Shown in pieces: positions 46,231-55,925 of a stretch of DNA of 64,000 nt. The translations under genes and the position numbers were made by a program. The number at the start of each line of letters is the position of its first letter. Position 1 is the first letter of the stretch. Under the pieces are notes generated by a model. That model worked only from the letters and a program-made list of their open reading frames with translations. It was not told the DNA's origin and searched no databases. This DNA is from Shewanella sp. OPT22 (GTDB taxonomy: Bacteria > Pseudomonadota > Gammaproteobacteria > Enterobacterales > Shewanellaceae), in NCBI RefSeq assembly GCF_004168585.1, contig NZ_PGVH01000004.1:62001-126000 (forward strand). The letters are read 5' to 3'.

Positions 46231-48204
46231 ATGAAAAAATTCATTACCACACTATGCGCTTCAGCATTATTCAGTTCTTTTGCCTTTGCTGAGCTCCCTA
46301 AGAGCGTCGATAAGCAAATAGAACTCTTCACTAAACCTTACGAATTTTCTGATGTAAAAATTTCTCCAAATGGTACTTATTTAAGTGTCGTGATGAATGA
46401 GAATAACATCAGACGTCTGTTGTTTTTAGATGCAAAAACCATGAAGCCAACTTATGTTGTTCGTTTTTCAGGTGATGAAGAAATCGGGAGTTATACCTGG
46501 GTTAATGATAAACGAGTTGCGATCGAAAAAGTGTATAACAGAGGGTGGCAAGAAGAACCTGTTTCCTATGGAGAAATTTTTACCATCAACGCCAATGGTA
46601 AAAGGCCTCTATATTTGTTCGGGCAATTAAATAATACCCAGCAGACAGGGAGTCAAATTAAAAAAAATACGGCAATCAGGGCTATTGGCCAGATTCAACA
46701 TGGTTTACCCGATGACGATAAACATGTATTAGTACATGCGACACCAATTGGTAATGGCTCTGCAGGGTTTATGACAAGAAATAAGCCTCTGTTGTATAAA
46801 GTTAATGTATACAATGGCCGAAGAAAAAAAGTGGTTGGTTCACCGATACCTGCAGCCGGTTTTATTTTAGATAAAGATAAAATGCCAGCTTTCGTAGTTG
46901 GGACTAGTGAACAAAATGAAATAGAGATTTATCAGCATCGTAATGACGAATGGATCAGCATTGACCACATTCAAGGGACACTGAACGATTTTAGGGTCTT
47001 AGGTTATGCTGAAAGTAAGGATTACATTTATGCAGAAGGGTTGGCGGACGGCAAAACTCAAGCGCTTTACAAGGTAAATATAAAATCAGGTGAACGCGAG
47101 AAAATCACCTCTAACGACAATGTTGATCCTTTGACGTATTGGCAGGATTCGGAAACGAATGAATTGTTTGCAGTTGAGTTCGCAGATGGCTATCCAGAAT
47201 ACGTTTTTGTTAATAAAACAAACCCGAATACTAAAGCCCTAAAAGCGTTATTAGAGGCGTTGCCGGGTCATCAATTACGATTGGTCAGCAAAACATTAGA
47301 CAATTCAAAACAAATCATTTTAGCTTTCAATGATAGAAATGATGGTGATTATTACCTGTTTGACTCAACAAAGAATAATATCGCTAAGATTGCATCACAT
47401 CGTTCGTGGTTAGACCCAAACGACTTAGCTGATGTTAAGCCTGTCAAATTCAAAAGCCGAGACGGGCTGACGATTCATGGCTATATCACCATGCCTTACG
47501 GGGTTGAACACAAAAACCTTCCTTTAGTTGTTAATCCACATGGTGGCCCCATTGCTCGTGACTATTGGCAGTACAATCCACAAGCGCAACTTTTAGCTGC
47601 CAATGGTATTGCTACACTTCAAATTAACTTCAGAGGCTCTGCTGGTTATGGTTTAGCCTTTAAAGAAGCAGGCTATGTAAATTGGGGAACAAAAACGCAA
47701 TATGACATTATTGATGGTGTGAAGTATGTGATTGATCAGGGCTGGATAAATAAAGACAAAGTTTGCATTGAAGGTGGCAGCTTTGGCGCCTATTCAGCAT
47801 TGCAAAGTGCAGTGATTGAACCTGATATGTTTAAGTGTGCGATTGGTGTTGCCGGTGTATATGATTTGCCTATGATGAAAGAGGAAGGGGATATTCCTTC
47901 ATTTAATTTTGGTGAAGCCTACCTTGCAGAGGTATTAGGTGGTGACATAAATACAATGAAACAAATGTCACCAGCCTATAATGCTAACAAATTGAAGGCT
48001 CGCATTCTCTTGGTTCATGGTGAAAGAGATGAGAGAACGCCAATTGAGCAATATGAATCGATGACTGAAGCGTTAGACAAAGCGGGTTATCCATACGAGA
48101 AAATGATTTTCGGTAAAGAGGGGCATGGTTTTTATAACCCAGAAAACCAAGCTAAGTATTATAAAAAAATGCTTTCTTTCGTCAAAGAAAGCCTAAAACT
48201 ATAG
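46231..48204 (+). CDS. Exported S9-family prolyl oligopeptidase-like peptidase
   Basis: A 657-residue serine peptidase. It has a signal peptide (FITTLCASALFSSFAFA), then an N-terminal beta-propeller to about residue 400 and a C-terminal alpha/beta hydrolase. The nucleophile is in GGSFGAYSAL near residue 517, the Asp in VHGERDERTP near 603 and the His in KEGHGFYNP near 635. NPHGGP near 435 marks the oxyanion region. These enzymes cut short peptides and are common in Shewanella relatives that feed on protein. It has its own promoter region; a 10-bp hairpin follows. Confidence 0.92.
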   Translation: MKKFITTLCASALFSSFAFAELPKSVDKQIELFTKPYEFSDVKISPNGTYLSVVMNENNIRRLLFLDAKTMKPTYVVRFSGDEEIGSYTWVNDKRVAIEKVYNRGWQEEPVSYGEIFTINANGKRPLYLFGQLNNTQQTGSQIKKNTAIRAIGQIQHGLPDDDKHVLVHATPIGNGSAGFMTRNKPLLYKVNVYNGRRKKVVGSPIPAAGFILDKDKMPAFVVGTSEQNEIEIYQHRNDEWISIDHIQGTLNDFRVLGYAESKDYIYAEGLADGKTQALYKVNIKSGEREKITSNDNVDPLTYWQDSETNELFAVEFADGYPEYVFVNKTNPNTKALKALLEALPGHQLRLVSKTLDNSKQIILAFNDRNDGDYYLFDSTKNNIAKIASHRSWLDPNDLADVKPVKFKSRDGLTIHGYITMPYGVEHKNLPLVVNPHGGPIARDYWQYNPQAQLLAANGIATLQINFRGSAGYGLAFKEAGYVNWGTKTQYDIIDGVKYVIDQGWINKDKVCIEGGSFGAYSALQSAVIEPDMFKCAIGVAGVYDLPMMKEEGDIPSFNFGEAYLAEVLGGDINTMKQMSPAYNANKLKARILLVHGERDERTPIEQYESMTEALDKAGYPYEKMIFGKEGHGFYNPENQAKYYKKMLSFVKESLKL

Positions 48205-48224
48205 TTTTCTCTTTCTTACTAAAG

Positions 48225-48255
48225 AATGCACTGTTCTCATCGAGTACAGTGCATT
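48225..48255 (+). terminator. Hairpin after the S9 peptidase gene
   Basis: AATGCACTGT (48225-48234) pairs with ACAGTGCATT (48246-48255) over an 11-base loop. The following TTGTCATTTT is T-rich but not a clean run. A terminator is likely. Confidence 0.6.
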
Positions 48256-48442
48256 TGTCATTTTGATGTTTTTTTAATCTCACAAATAAACCGAAACCGG
48301 ATTGTCGGAGTATATATTCTGATGTATCCTTGCCAACTTTTCTGAGTATTCTGGTTGGTTATTTGATTTCGTTAATCTGATATTAACCATTTCCCTCTAT
48401 ACTAAAGAGAGAATTTGATTTCAAAGCTTTTGTGAGAACTCT

Positions 48443-49120
48443 ATGACTGAATTAGCTGTAAAAATAGAAACACCTGTACTTAGTGATGCAGCCATTAAAG
48501 TTCGTGATGCTTTAATTGAAAGCGGACTTGAGACGCCGATGGTAGAGTGCCATTTATCGAAAGGGCAACGCAAACAGCAAATTGAGCAGCATATGAGAGA
48601 GATTTTAAATCTGCTTTCATTAGATTTAACCGATGACAGTTTGGCTGATACACCAAAGCGTATTGCGAAAATGTATATCGATGAAATCTTTTCAGGATTG
48701 GATTACTCTAATTTTCCGAAAATCACAAATATCGAAAATAAGATGAACATGGACGAGATGATTAAAGTACAAGACATCAGTCTTACCAGTACTTGTGAAC
48801 ATCATTTAGTGACCATTGATGGTGTCGCTTCTGTAGCCTATATCCCACGCAAAAAAATCATTGGTCTATCTAAGATCAATCGCATTGTTCGTTTTTTTGC
48901 TCAGCGTCCTCAAGTACAAGAACGCTTAACTCAACAAGTGTTAGTAGCGTTGCAGGCGATTTTAGAGACCAATGATGTTGCAGTTAAAATGGATGCAACA
49001 CACTATTGTGTAAAAGCTCGTGGCGTCATGGATGCCACCAGTAAAACCAGTACTACGGCCTTGGGCGGCATTTTTAAATCAGACCATGCTTCAAGAGCTG
49101 AATTTCTTGCTCATGCCTAA
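48443..49120 (+). CDS. folE: GTP cyclohydrolase I
   Basis: First step of tetrahydrofolate synthesis: GTP to dihydroneopterin triphosphate. The 225 residues carry [10 protein letters not shown] near residue 69, the zinc site [12 protein letters not shown] near 114 and the second Cys in THYCVKARG near 185. [22 protein letters not shown] near 140 is the family signature. It is the E. coli FolE type, monocistronic, with a strong terminator. Confidence 0.96.
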   Translation: MTELAVKIETPVLSDAAIKVRDALIESGLETPMVECHLSKGQRKQQIEQHMREILNLLSLDLTDDSLADTPKRIAKMYIDEIFSGLDYSNFPKITNIENKMNMDEMIKVQDISLTSTCEHHLVTIDGVASVAYIPRKKIIGLSKINRIVRFFAQRPQVQERLTQQVLVALQAILETNDVAVKMDATHYCVKARGVMDATSKTSTTALGGIFKSDHASRAEFLAHA

Positions 49121-49140
49121 ATGAGTGTTCTTAATGAGTA

Positions 49141-49165
49141 AGCCTCGCATTAGCGGGGCTTTTTT
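49141..49165 (+). terminator. Terminator of folE
   Basis: AGCCTCGC (49141-49148), loop ATTA, GCGGGGCT (49153-49160) with one G-T pair, then a T run. Confidence 0.9.
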
Positions 49166-49219
49166 ATGGGGGCAATTATTTGGTAACCTAGTTTTTATGT
49201 TATTTGTAAGGAAAGCTTT

Positions 49220-50689
49220 GTGAAAAAATATATCGTTGCTCTCGATCAAGGTACGACAAGCTCACGTGCCATTGTGTTTGATCAACAAGCAAAAATAGTG
49301 GCTCAAGCTCAACGTGAATTTAAACAAATCTACCCTAAAGCTGGTTGGGTTGAGCATGATCCAATGGAAATATGGTCATCACAAAGCTCGGCGCTCACAG
49401 AGGCATTAACTCGTGTAGGGATATCTGAAGATTGTATTGCTAGTATTGGTATTACAAACCAAAGAGAAACAACGATTGTATGGAATAAAAAGACAGGTAA
49501 ACCAATATACAATGCCATCGTTTGGCAATGTCGAAGAAGTACAGAGTATTGCGAGCAACTCAAAGCAAACGGTCTGGAGCCTCTTATTCAACAGAAAACA
49601 GGCCTTGTGCTCGATCCTTATTTTTCAGCGAGTAAGGTTCGGTGGTTACTGGATAATGTCGAAGGAGCTCAAACGCAAGCTGAAGCAGGTGAACTGCTTT
49701 TTGGTACTGTTGATACATGGCTAGTTTGGAAGCTGACAAATGGAAAAGTACATGTAACGGATCCCACCAATGCATCAAGAACCATGCTGTTTAACATACA
49801 TAACCACAGCTGGGATGATGAGTTGCTCGACTTGTTTGGTATTCCCAAAAAGATGCTGCCAAAAGTAAAAGCTTCAAGCGAGGTTTATGGGAATACCCGT
49901 GATGGGGGGATTCCTATCGCTGGAATTGCAGGGGATCAACAAGCAGCATTGTTTGGTCAATTATGTGTTCACCCAGGGACGGCAAAGAATACTTACGGTA
50001 CAGGTTGTTTTCTGTTGATGAATACAGGGCAACAAGCTATTCAATCTAAACATGGGCTATTAACGACCGTTGCTGTCGATCATCACGGTAAGCCGTGTTA
50101 TGCATTAGAGGGCTCTGTGTTCATGGGAGGAGCAACAATTCAATGGCTCAGAGATGAAATGTGCTTGATTCGTCATGCGAGTGAAACGGAATATTACGCT
50201 TCGCAAGTTAATGACAATAATGGTGTTTACTTAGTGCCAGCATTCGTGGGATTGGGGGCTCCTTATTGGGATCCTGATGCTAGAGGTGCGATTGTAGGAT
50301 TAACACGTGGAGCGAACAAAAACCATATTATAAGAGCCGCATTGGAATCTATTGCCTATCAGAGCAAAGAGCTTTTAAATGCGATGGAGCAAGATGGAAA
50401 CCTGGAAGTGTCGAACTTAAAGGTTGATGGTGGAGCTGTGATCAATAATTTCTTAATGCAGTTTCAAGCCGATATCGGTGATGTGGTGGTAGAACGCCCC
50501 CACACAAATGAAACTACGGCTTTGGGCGCTGCCTTTTTAGCCGGTTTAGCCGTCGAGTATTGGAATGATGTTGAAGAACTTGAAGCGTCCCTCAGTATAG
50601 AAAAACGCTTTGAACCAAATATGCTCAGTGAGCATAGGCAAAAGTTATTTTCTGGTTGGTTAGACGCAGTGAAAAAAAGCAGACGTTAA
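49220..50689 (+). CDS. glpK: Glycerol kinase
   Basis: Phosphorylates glycerol to sn-glycerol-3-phosphate. The 489-residue FGGY kinase has the N-terminal phosphate loop [13 protein letters not shown], the glycerol-binding [10 protein letters not shown] near residue 45 and [10 protein letters not shown] near 78, and the FGGY signature block near residue 400 ([18 protein letters not shown]). It begins with GTG at 49220 after AAGGA. No glpF or glpD is adjacent. Its last four bases overlap the convergent gene at 50686. Confidence 0.96.
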   Translation: MKKYIVALDQGTTSSRAIVFDQQAKIVAQAQREFKQIYPKAGWVEHDPMEIWSSQSSALTEALTRVGISEDCIASIGITNQRETTIVWNKKTGKPIYNAIVWQCRRSTEYCEQLKANGLEPLIQQKTGLVLDPYFSASKVRWLLDNVEGAQTQAEAGELLFGTVDTWLVWKLTNGKVHVTDPTNASRTMLFNIHNHSWDDELLDLFGIPKKMLPKVKASSEVYGNTRDGGIPIAGIAGDQQAALFGQLCVHPGTAKNTYGTGCFLLMNTGQQAIQSKHGLLTTVAVDHHGKPCYALEGSVFMGGATIQWLRDEMCLIRHASETEYYASQVNDNNGVYLVPAFVGLGAPYWDPDARGAIVGLTRGANKNHIIRAALESIAYQSKELLNAMEQDGNLEVSNLKVDGGAVINNFLMQFQADIGDVVVERPHTNETTALGAAFLAGLAVEYWNDVEELEASLSIEKRFEPNMLSEHRQKLFSGWLDAVKKSRR

Positions 50690-51384
50690 CGAAGCCATTT
50701 TTTAATTTTGGGGATCTGCAACATAATTCCTGAAACACAAAATAATATGACGAATAACGCAGCAATTCTTATCAACCAGTGATTGAATTGCAAACCGTCG
50801 CTGATATTGACATCTAAGAAGTGTAATTGCATGAATAAATCTTTCAGCCTGCTGGATGAGTTCTGATGTGTGATCACCGTTGCCGTATTGGCATCAACAA
50901 TTATGCTGGTTTGCTTGTCATCGTCGACATTTATGACGTATTGCAGACGACTCTGCGTGTTAGGTTGAAAGCGTGTGATAGTGTTATCAAGCAATTTTGG
51001 TTCAGAAAAGTTAGCGTTGCCAGAATAACTTTGTTTGGCAAGCGCCAAAATTTGAGCACTGGATAAATGAATAGGTTCTAGCCGATTTGCCCAATAATAA
51101 TAGTTGTTAGAGACTGTAATGATTTTAATTACAGGCTCATTAAGTCGATAAATGAGTTCAAACTCTAAAATCACCTCATTATGATTTTGATTGAATCGCT
51201 GCTCTATCCCTGCGAGATCTACCGATTTATTTACCAGAGTTGACTCTGTCTTAATCGCTTTGAAATGCGTGCGGTTTGTTAACCAGTCACTGGGGATTAA
51301 ATTCAGTGCCACACCACTTAAAATCCAAGAACATAATGGAAGAGCCAGTACTAAGGTTAGGTAACGGTGATACTTACGCCACAT
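50686..51384 (-). CDS. PepSY-associated membrane protein (second of pair)
   Basis: A 232-residue protein with one N-terminal membrane segment ([20 protein letters not shown] near residue 8), a periplasmic region of about 170 residues and a C-terminal segment ([20 protein letters not shown]). This is the layout of shortened PepSY-TM proteins, in which HxW-type helices hold a PepSY domain. It overlaps its upstream partner (51374-52081) by 11 bases, so the two are translated together. It also overlaps the end of glpK on the other strand. PepSY-TM proteins are often linked to iron uptake or reduction; nothing here fixes the role. Confidence 0.7.
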   Translation of the reverse strand: MWRKYHRYLTLVLALPLCSWILSGVALNLIPSDWLTNRTHFKAIKTESTLVNKSVDLAGIEQRFNQNHNEVILEFELIYRLNEPVIKIITVSNNYYYWANRLEPIHLSSAQILALAKQSYSGNANFSEPKLLDNTITRFQPNTQSRLQYVINVDDDKQTSIIVDANTATVITHQNSSSRLKDLFMQLHFLDVNISDGLQFNHWLIRIAALFVILFCVSGIMLQIPKIKKWLR

Positions 51385-52081
51385 TAATGCCCCTCTTTTT
51401 TATATGATGTCTAACCCAAGGCGTGAGAAGGAAAAAACCGATTAAAGCAGTCAAGAGTGTCACTAGGCTAAAAAACGATAACAGAGGATTATGAATATCC
51501 TCGCCTTCCCAGTAATCCATAATGTGAAATCGCCAAAACCAATCAAAAGCACGCCAATAGTTATGCCGCTTTCCTACTAAACGACCGCTATCGGCACTGA
51601 AATATAATGTGTCATCAGCCAAGCTATCAAATGTAACTTTCCAAACTGACTTATGACGAGAGCTAATTTCAGCCGGTGGTGCTGGCAACAACATAATGTC
51701 TTTAATTGTCGATGAGTGTGAGTACCATTGATGAACTTGATGTTTGATATAAACAGCATCGATCGTTGGTGCAGGTTGCTTTGTTATCATATCAATACGA
51801 TATAACTTATCGTCTATATAGAATTGAACTTCTGGGGTAGGCGTTGACAGGACTAATTTGATACGTTGTGCCGCTGGATATGCATTGTATGTCTGATTAA
51901 AATTTTGAGTGATGGACGCTGAGATGGAGTGAACATTTACAGGCGTTTTAATTAAGTCATTGCCTCTAATGAAATTAATGTCGGTCAGTACCATGTAACT
52001 ACCAGATACCCCCCAAATACAAAATTGCAGTAAAGCAATCAGCGACAAAATCCAATGCCACTTTCTGAAGCGTTTCCACAT
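51374..52081 (-). CDS. PepSY-associated membrane protein (first of pair)
   Basis: A 235-residue protein built like its neighbour. It has an N-terminal helix (FRKWHWILSLIALLQFCIWGVSG), a periplasmic PepSY-like stretch with DTLYFSADSGRLVGKRHN near residue 153, a WFWRFHIMDYWEG His/Trp motif near 176 and a C-terminal helix (FSLVTLLTALIGFFLLTPWV). The HxMDY motif is typical of PepSY-TM proteins. Together the two genes may form one split PepSY-TM unit. Its upstream region is shared with the mraZ promoter region on the opposite strand. Confidence 0.75.
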   Translation of the reverse strand: MWKRFRKWHWILSLIALLQFCIWGVSGSYMVLTDINFIRGNDLIKTPVNVHSISASITQNFNQTYNAYPAAQRIKLVLSTPTPEVQFYIDDKLYRIDMITKQPAPTIDAVYIKHQVHQWYSHSSTIKDIMLLPAPPAEISSRHKSVWKVTFDSLADDTLYFSADSGRLVGKRHNYWRAFDWFWRFHIMDYWEGEDIHNPLLSFFSLVTLLTALIGFFLLTPWVRHHIKKRGINVA

Positions 52082-52297
52082 AAGAAATAAAATGCCCCGT
52101 TGTTATTTTTGTTGCATTGAATGGATTGATTGCGACCTAGCTTAAGGAAGTTTGTGATCAAATTAAACCTTTAACGAATTAATAAATAATTTAGATCAAC
52201 TTTAACCTAAAAATTGAAACCTATATTCAACAAGGGCTGCGGCATAAAAATGGCCGCCAAAGCGCATTACATCTGGATTTCAGCAAGTGAACAAATC

Positions 52298-52327
52298 TTG
52301 ACTTTTCTTGCCAACTATCTCTAAACT
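52298..52327 (+). promoter_or_regulatory. Probable dcw operon promoter
   Basis: TTGACT (52298-52303) and TAAACT (52322-52327) are 18 bases apart. The predicted start of transcription falls just before the MraZ box. The rest of the 364-base gap (52082-52445) shows no gene. Confidence 0.6.
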
Positions 52328-52336
52328 TAGCTTTGG

Positions 52337-52361
52337 TGGGAAATTGTGGGTATTTGTGGAT
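52337..52361 (+). promoter_or_regulatory. MraZ box (three 10-bp-spaced repeats)
   Basis: TGGGA (52337), TGGGT (52347) and TGGAT (52357) are spaced by exactly 10 bases. TGGGN repeats with 5-bp spacers upstream of mraZ are the known binding site for MraZ, so the operon is probably autoregulated. Confidence 0.85.
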
Positions 52362-52445
52362 CTTAATTCTAAAAGCATAGATAAACTTTCTAGATGTGCA
52401 TAGGAAAAACCATGCGATTTAGTTGTTAAACAAGGATGATATAAC

Positions 52446-52904
52446 GTGTTTTCAGGTGCTAGCAGTATCAACTTAGATGCGAAGGGTCGGTTCGCCATTC
52501 CGGTGCGATACCGAGATCTGTTGCGAGTTGAATCTGAAGGCAAGCTGGTAATCACGGTTGATATCCAATCTTCTTGTCTATTGCTTTACCCTTTAAATGA
52601 ATGGCACCAAATTGAAGCAAAGCTGATGCAATTGTCTGATACTCAACCCACAGAAAGGGCTTTGAAACGATTGTTACTTGGCCACGCTCACGAATGCGAA
52701 TTAGACAATAATGGTCGCATCCTTTTGCCATTACCACTGAGGCAGTATGCAAATTTAAAGAAGCATACCATGCTGGTGGGTCAACTGAACAAATTTGAAT
52801 TGTGGGATGCTGATTTATGGCAGCAGCTCATAGAAGAAAGTAAACAAAAAATTGCCACTGAAGACTTAGCGAGTAATGAACGCCTCGCTGACTTTTCGTT
52901 GTAG
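52446..52904 (+). CDS. mraZ: Transcriptional regulator MraZ
   Basis: First gene of the division and cell wall cluster; a ring-forming AbrB-like DNA-binding protein that controls its own operon. The 152 residues contain the two swapped-hairpin motifs DAKGRFAIP near residue 11 and DNNGRILLP near 90. It starts with GTG at 52446 after AAGGATGA. The three-repeat box upstream fits autoregulation. Confidence 0.96.
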   Translation: MFSGASSINLDAKGRFAIPVRYRDLLRVESEGKLVITVDIQSSCLLLYPLNEWHQIEAKLMQLSDTQPTERALKRLLLGHAHECELDNNGRILLPLPLRQYANLKKHTMLVGQLNKFELWDADLWQQLIEESKQKIATEDLASNERLADFSL

Positions 52905-52926
52905 TGAAACTGAAAAGAAGAGCTTT

Positions 52927-53868
52927 ATGAGTGAAAAATTCGCCCACGTGTCTGTACTGCTAAAAGAAACAGTAGACGGACTGAACATTAAACCAGATGG
53001 CATCTATATTGATGGAACTTTTGGACGTGGGGGGCATTCAAGCCTCGTTTTGTCTCAACTCGGTGCGAACGGAAGGTTAATTGCGATTGATCGTGATCCA
53101 CAGGCTATTGAAGCCTCAAAACGCTTTGCCGATGATGAACGTTTTCAGATCGTTCATGGTGGTTTTGGTCAATTAGAAAGTTATATCAGAGATCTTGGGC
53201 TCGCAGGGAAAATTGATGGCGTACTGCTCGATTTAGGCGTCTCTTCACCTCAGCTTGACGATGCAGAGCGTGGGTTCAGCTTTTTGCGTGATGGTCCATT
53301 AGATATGCGTATGGATAATAGCCAAGGGCAAACTGCGGCAGAATGGATTGCACGTGCAGAAATTGAAGATATGGCTTGGGTCTTCAAAACCTACGGTGAA
53401 GAAAAAAATTCACGGCATATTGCTCGCTGCATAGCAGCTGACAGAGAAAAAACACCTTTTTTGAGAACCAAAGAGTTAGCGGATCTGATTTTTCGTATTA
53501 CCAAGAAAAAAGAAAAGAATAAACATCCCGCAACTCGAGTATTTCAAGCTATTCGTATTTATATCAACAGTGAGTTAGAACAGATCGATCAAGCGTTAGA
53601 AGGCGCATTAAACGTGTTAGCACCCGAAGGACGTTTGTCAGTGATCAGTTTCCATTCACTGGAAGATAGAATGGTAAAACGTTTTATTCGTCGTAATAGT
53701 CAAGCACCAGAAGTACCGTTTGGTATGCCAATCAGCAATGAAGAGCTCGATAAGCAACGTAAGCTCAAACCTATTGGTAAAGCACAAAAACCATCAGAAG
53801 CTGAACTTGAATTGAATCCGAGAGCAAGAAGTTCTGTATTGCGAGTCGCAGAACGACGGGAATATTAA
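52927..53868 (+). CDS. rsmH: 16S rRNA m4C1402 methyltransferase
   Basis: Methylates N4 of C1402 in 16S rRNA. The ATG at 52927 ([19 protein letters not shown]) is the conserved start and gives 313 residues. A frame from 52876 would overlap mraZ and adds unrelated residues. Motifs: [14 protein letters not shown] near residue 32 (SAM site), [12 protein letters not shown] near 100, and the [15 protein letters not shown] and [13 protein letters not shown] blocks. Formerly called mraW. Confidence 0.96.
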   Translation: MSEKFAHVSVLLKETVDGLNIKPDGIYIDGTFGRGGHSSLVLSQLGANGRLIAIDRDPQAIEASKRFADDERFQIVHGGFGQLESYIRDLGLAGKIDGVLLDLGVSSPQLDDAERGFSFLRDGPLDMRMDNSQGQTAAEWIARAEIEDMAWVFKTYGEEKNSRHIARCIAADREKTPFLRTKELADLIFRITKKKEKNKHPATRVFQAIRIYINSELEQIDQALEGALNVLAPEGRLSVISFHSLEDRMVKRFIRRNSQAPEVPFGMPISNEELDKQRKLKPIGKAQKPSEAELELNPRARSSVLRVAERREY

Positions 53869-53874
53869 GGAAGT

Positions 53875-54192
53875 ATGATGACAAAAGGACAGTTGAGCCT
53901 ACCAAGGATCATTTTTCAGGACTTAATGAATCATAAGGTTCTGCTTCTTCTGTCGTCTTTCGTCATTTTCAGTGCATTAGCCGTCGTGTATTACAGCCAT
54001 GAAACCCGTGAGTTAACGAACGAATGGGATCGGCAGTTACAAGAGCGAGACAGTTTAGATATTGAGTGGCGTAATTTGTTGCTCGAAGAACAAGCACAAA
54101 CAGAACACAGTAGAATTATTCGCATTGCAAAGAAAGATCTTCATATGAAACGGCCGTTGCCAAAAGAAGAGATTGTGGTGAAATTACCATGA
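53875..54192 (+). CDS. ftsL: Cell division protein FtsL
   Basis: Small bitopic division protein that forms a complex with FtsB and FtsQ. 105 residues: a short cytoplasmic N-terminus, one membrane helix (VLLLLSSFVIFSALAVVYY near residue 23) and a periplasmic coiled coil rich in Glu, Leu and Gln. Two ATGs occur (53875, 53878); the second has the better spacing to AAGGAAG. It overlaps ftsI by four bases. Confidence 0.93.
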   Translation: MMTKGQLSLPRIIFQDLMNHKVLLLLSSFVIFSALAVVYYSHETRELTNEWDRQLQERDSLDIEWRNLLLEEQAQTEHSRIIRIAKKDLHMKRPLPKEEIVVKLP

Positions 54193-55925
54193 GCAAACAA
54201 GCAAAGAAAAAACAGCAACCTCAATTAATCCCAGTTCGTCTATACGTGCTAGTGGGCTTTGTGTGCCTGATGTTTGTTAGCTTGGTTGTACGTGCGGCTT
54301 ATATTCAGCTCGTTGAGCCAGAGCGCTTACGCAAAGAAAGTGACATGCGTACGTTAAGAACAACGAGTACAGAAGTGCACCGTGGTTTGATTACGGATCG
54401 TAACGGCGAAATGCTAGCAGTGAGCGTACCGGTCAGAGCCGTGTGGGTAGACCCCAAAGTTGTACATGAACGCAACGGCCTAAGAGAACGTCGCCGTTGG
54501 CAAGCATTGGCCGACGTATTGCAACTTCCTGTTGAAAAAGTTCTACAACGGGTTACGGTCAATCCCAAAAAACGTTTCACCTACCTTAAGCGACAAGTCA
54601 CACCTGCTGTTGCCGATTATATTCGCCAGTTAAAATTGCCGGGCGTATATCTTAAAGCGGAATCACGCCGGTATTACCCAACCAGTGAAATTGATGCACA
54701 ACTTATCGGGATTACTAACATCGATGATAAAGGCATTGAAGGTATTGAACGAGCGTATGATCAGTGGCTAACGGGGACACCGTCTAAGCAACAAGTACGT
54801 AAGTCTCGTGACGGGAAAGTCGTTGAAAGACTGGATGTGGTTCAGCAAGGTGAAAACTCCAATGATTTAGTATTGAGCCTTGATCAGAGAATCCAAGCAC
54901 TTGCCTATCGAGAATTGAAGCGGGCGACAGAATACACTCAAGCAACGTCTGGCAGTATTGTCGTATTGGATGTACACACTGGCGAAGTGTTGGCGATGGC
55001 TAATACGCCTTCATATAACCCAAATTCAAGGGAAGGGTTGCAAAGCTATCGAATGAGAAACCGAGCCTTAACGGATTCTTATGAGCCTGGTTCAACGATC
55101 AAACCCTTTGTGGTTGCTGCTGGTTTAGAAGCCGGAACTATCAAAGAACACGAGCTTATTCCAACGTCTCCTGGATGGATGCGTATTGGTGGCCGTAGAG
55201 TAAGAGACTCCAATAATCATGGTGATATGTCTTTATCTCAAGTACTGATTAAATCCAGTAATGTGGGGATCAGTAAAGTGGCGTTGTCCATGCCTGTTGA
55301 GCAACTGCTGGGAACGTATCAATCGATGGGACTTGGGAATTATTCGGGCATCGATTTGATTGGTGAAAGCGCTGGCATCATTCACGATAGACCACGTTGG
55401 TCTGATTTTGAACGTGCAACGTTGTCGTTTGGTTATGGACTTACTGCAACACCACTGCAATTGGCTCGTATGTACGCCACTTTGGGCAGCGGCGGAATTT
55501 TGTACCCGACATCCATTTTGAAATTAACTAAACAACCTGAAGGACAAAGAGTACTTGAACCGCACGTCGCTGAGAGTGTGATGAAAATGCTGGTTGGAGT
55601 GACTGAAAAGGGTGGCACGGCGATCAAAGCACACATTGCGGGTTACCCCATTGCAGGCAAAACCGGAACAAGTCGTAAAGCCGTTGCAGGTGGTTACGGT
55701 GATGATTATGTGGGTTTATTTGCTGGTGTAGCGCCAATCAATAATCCAAGACTCGCCATTACCGTAGTGATTAATGAACCTAAAGGCGATCATTATTACG
55801 GTGGTGATGTCGCTGGACCCGTATTTGCAAAAGTGATGTCAGGGGCATTACAAATGCTCAATGTTGAGCCAATCAGCTCAACCGAACAGTCTAGAATGGC
55901 GGCTTATTCTCGGGGAGTAAAATAA
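54189..55925 (+). CDS. ftsI: Peptidoglycan D,D-transpeptidase FtsI (PBP3)
   Basis: Septal transpeptidase. The 578 residues have one N-terminal membrane helix (LYVLVGFVCLMFVSLVV), a PBP dimer domain and the transpeptidase domain with EPGSTIKPF (active Ser near residue 302), SSN near 354 and KTGTS near 493. It overlaps ftsL at its start and murE at its end by one base. Confidence 0.96.
   Translation: MSKQAKKKQQPQLIPVRLYVLVGFVCLMFVSLVVRAAYIQLVEPERLRKESDMRTLRTTSTEVHRGLITDRNGEMLAVSVPVRAVWVDPKVVHERNGLRERRRWQALADVLQLPVEKVLQRVTVNPKKRFTYLKRQVTPAVADYIRQLKLPGVYLKAESRRYYPTSEIDAQLIGITNIDDKGIEGIERAYDQWLTGTPSKQQVRKSRDGKVVERLDVVQQGENSNDLVLSLDQRIQALAYRELKRATEYTQATSGSIVVLDVHTGEVLAMANTPSYNPNSREGLQSYRMRNRALTDSYEPGSTIKPFVVAAGLEAGTIKEHELIPTSPGWMRIGGRRVRDSNNHGDMSLSQVLIKSSNVGISKVALSMPVEQLLGTYQSMGLGNYSGIDLIGESAGIIHDRPRWSDFERATLSFGYGLTATPLQLARMYATLGSGGILYPTSILKLTKQPEGQRVLEPHVAESVMKMLVGVTEKGGTAIKAHIAGYPIAGKTGTSRKAVAGGYGDDYVGLFAGVAPINNPRLAITVVINEPKGDHYYGGDVAGPVFAKVMSGALQMLNVEPISSTEQSRMAAYSRGVK

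Noticed and set aside
52357-52365. TGTGGATC as a DnaA box
   Set aside because: It differs from the consensus and forms the third unit of the MraZ repeat; there is no cluster of such boxes.
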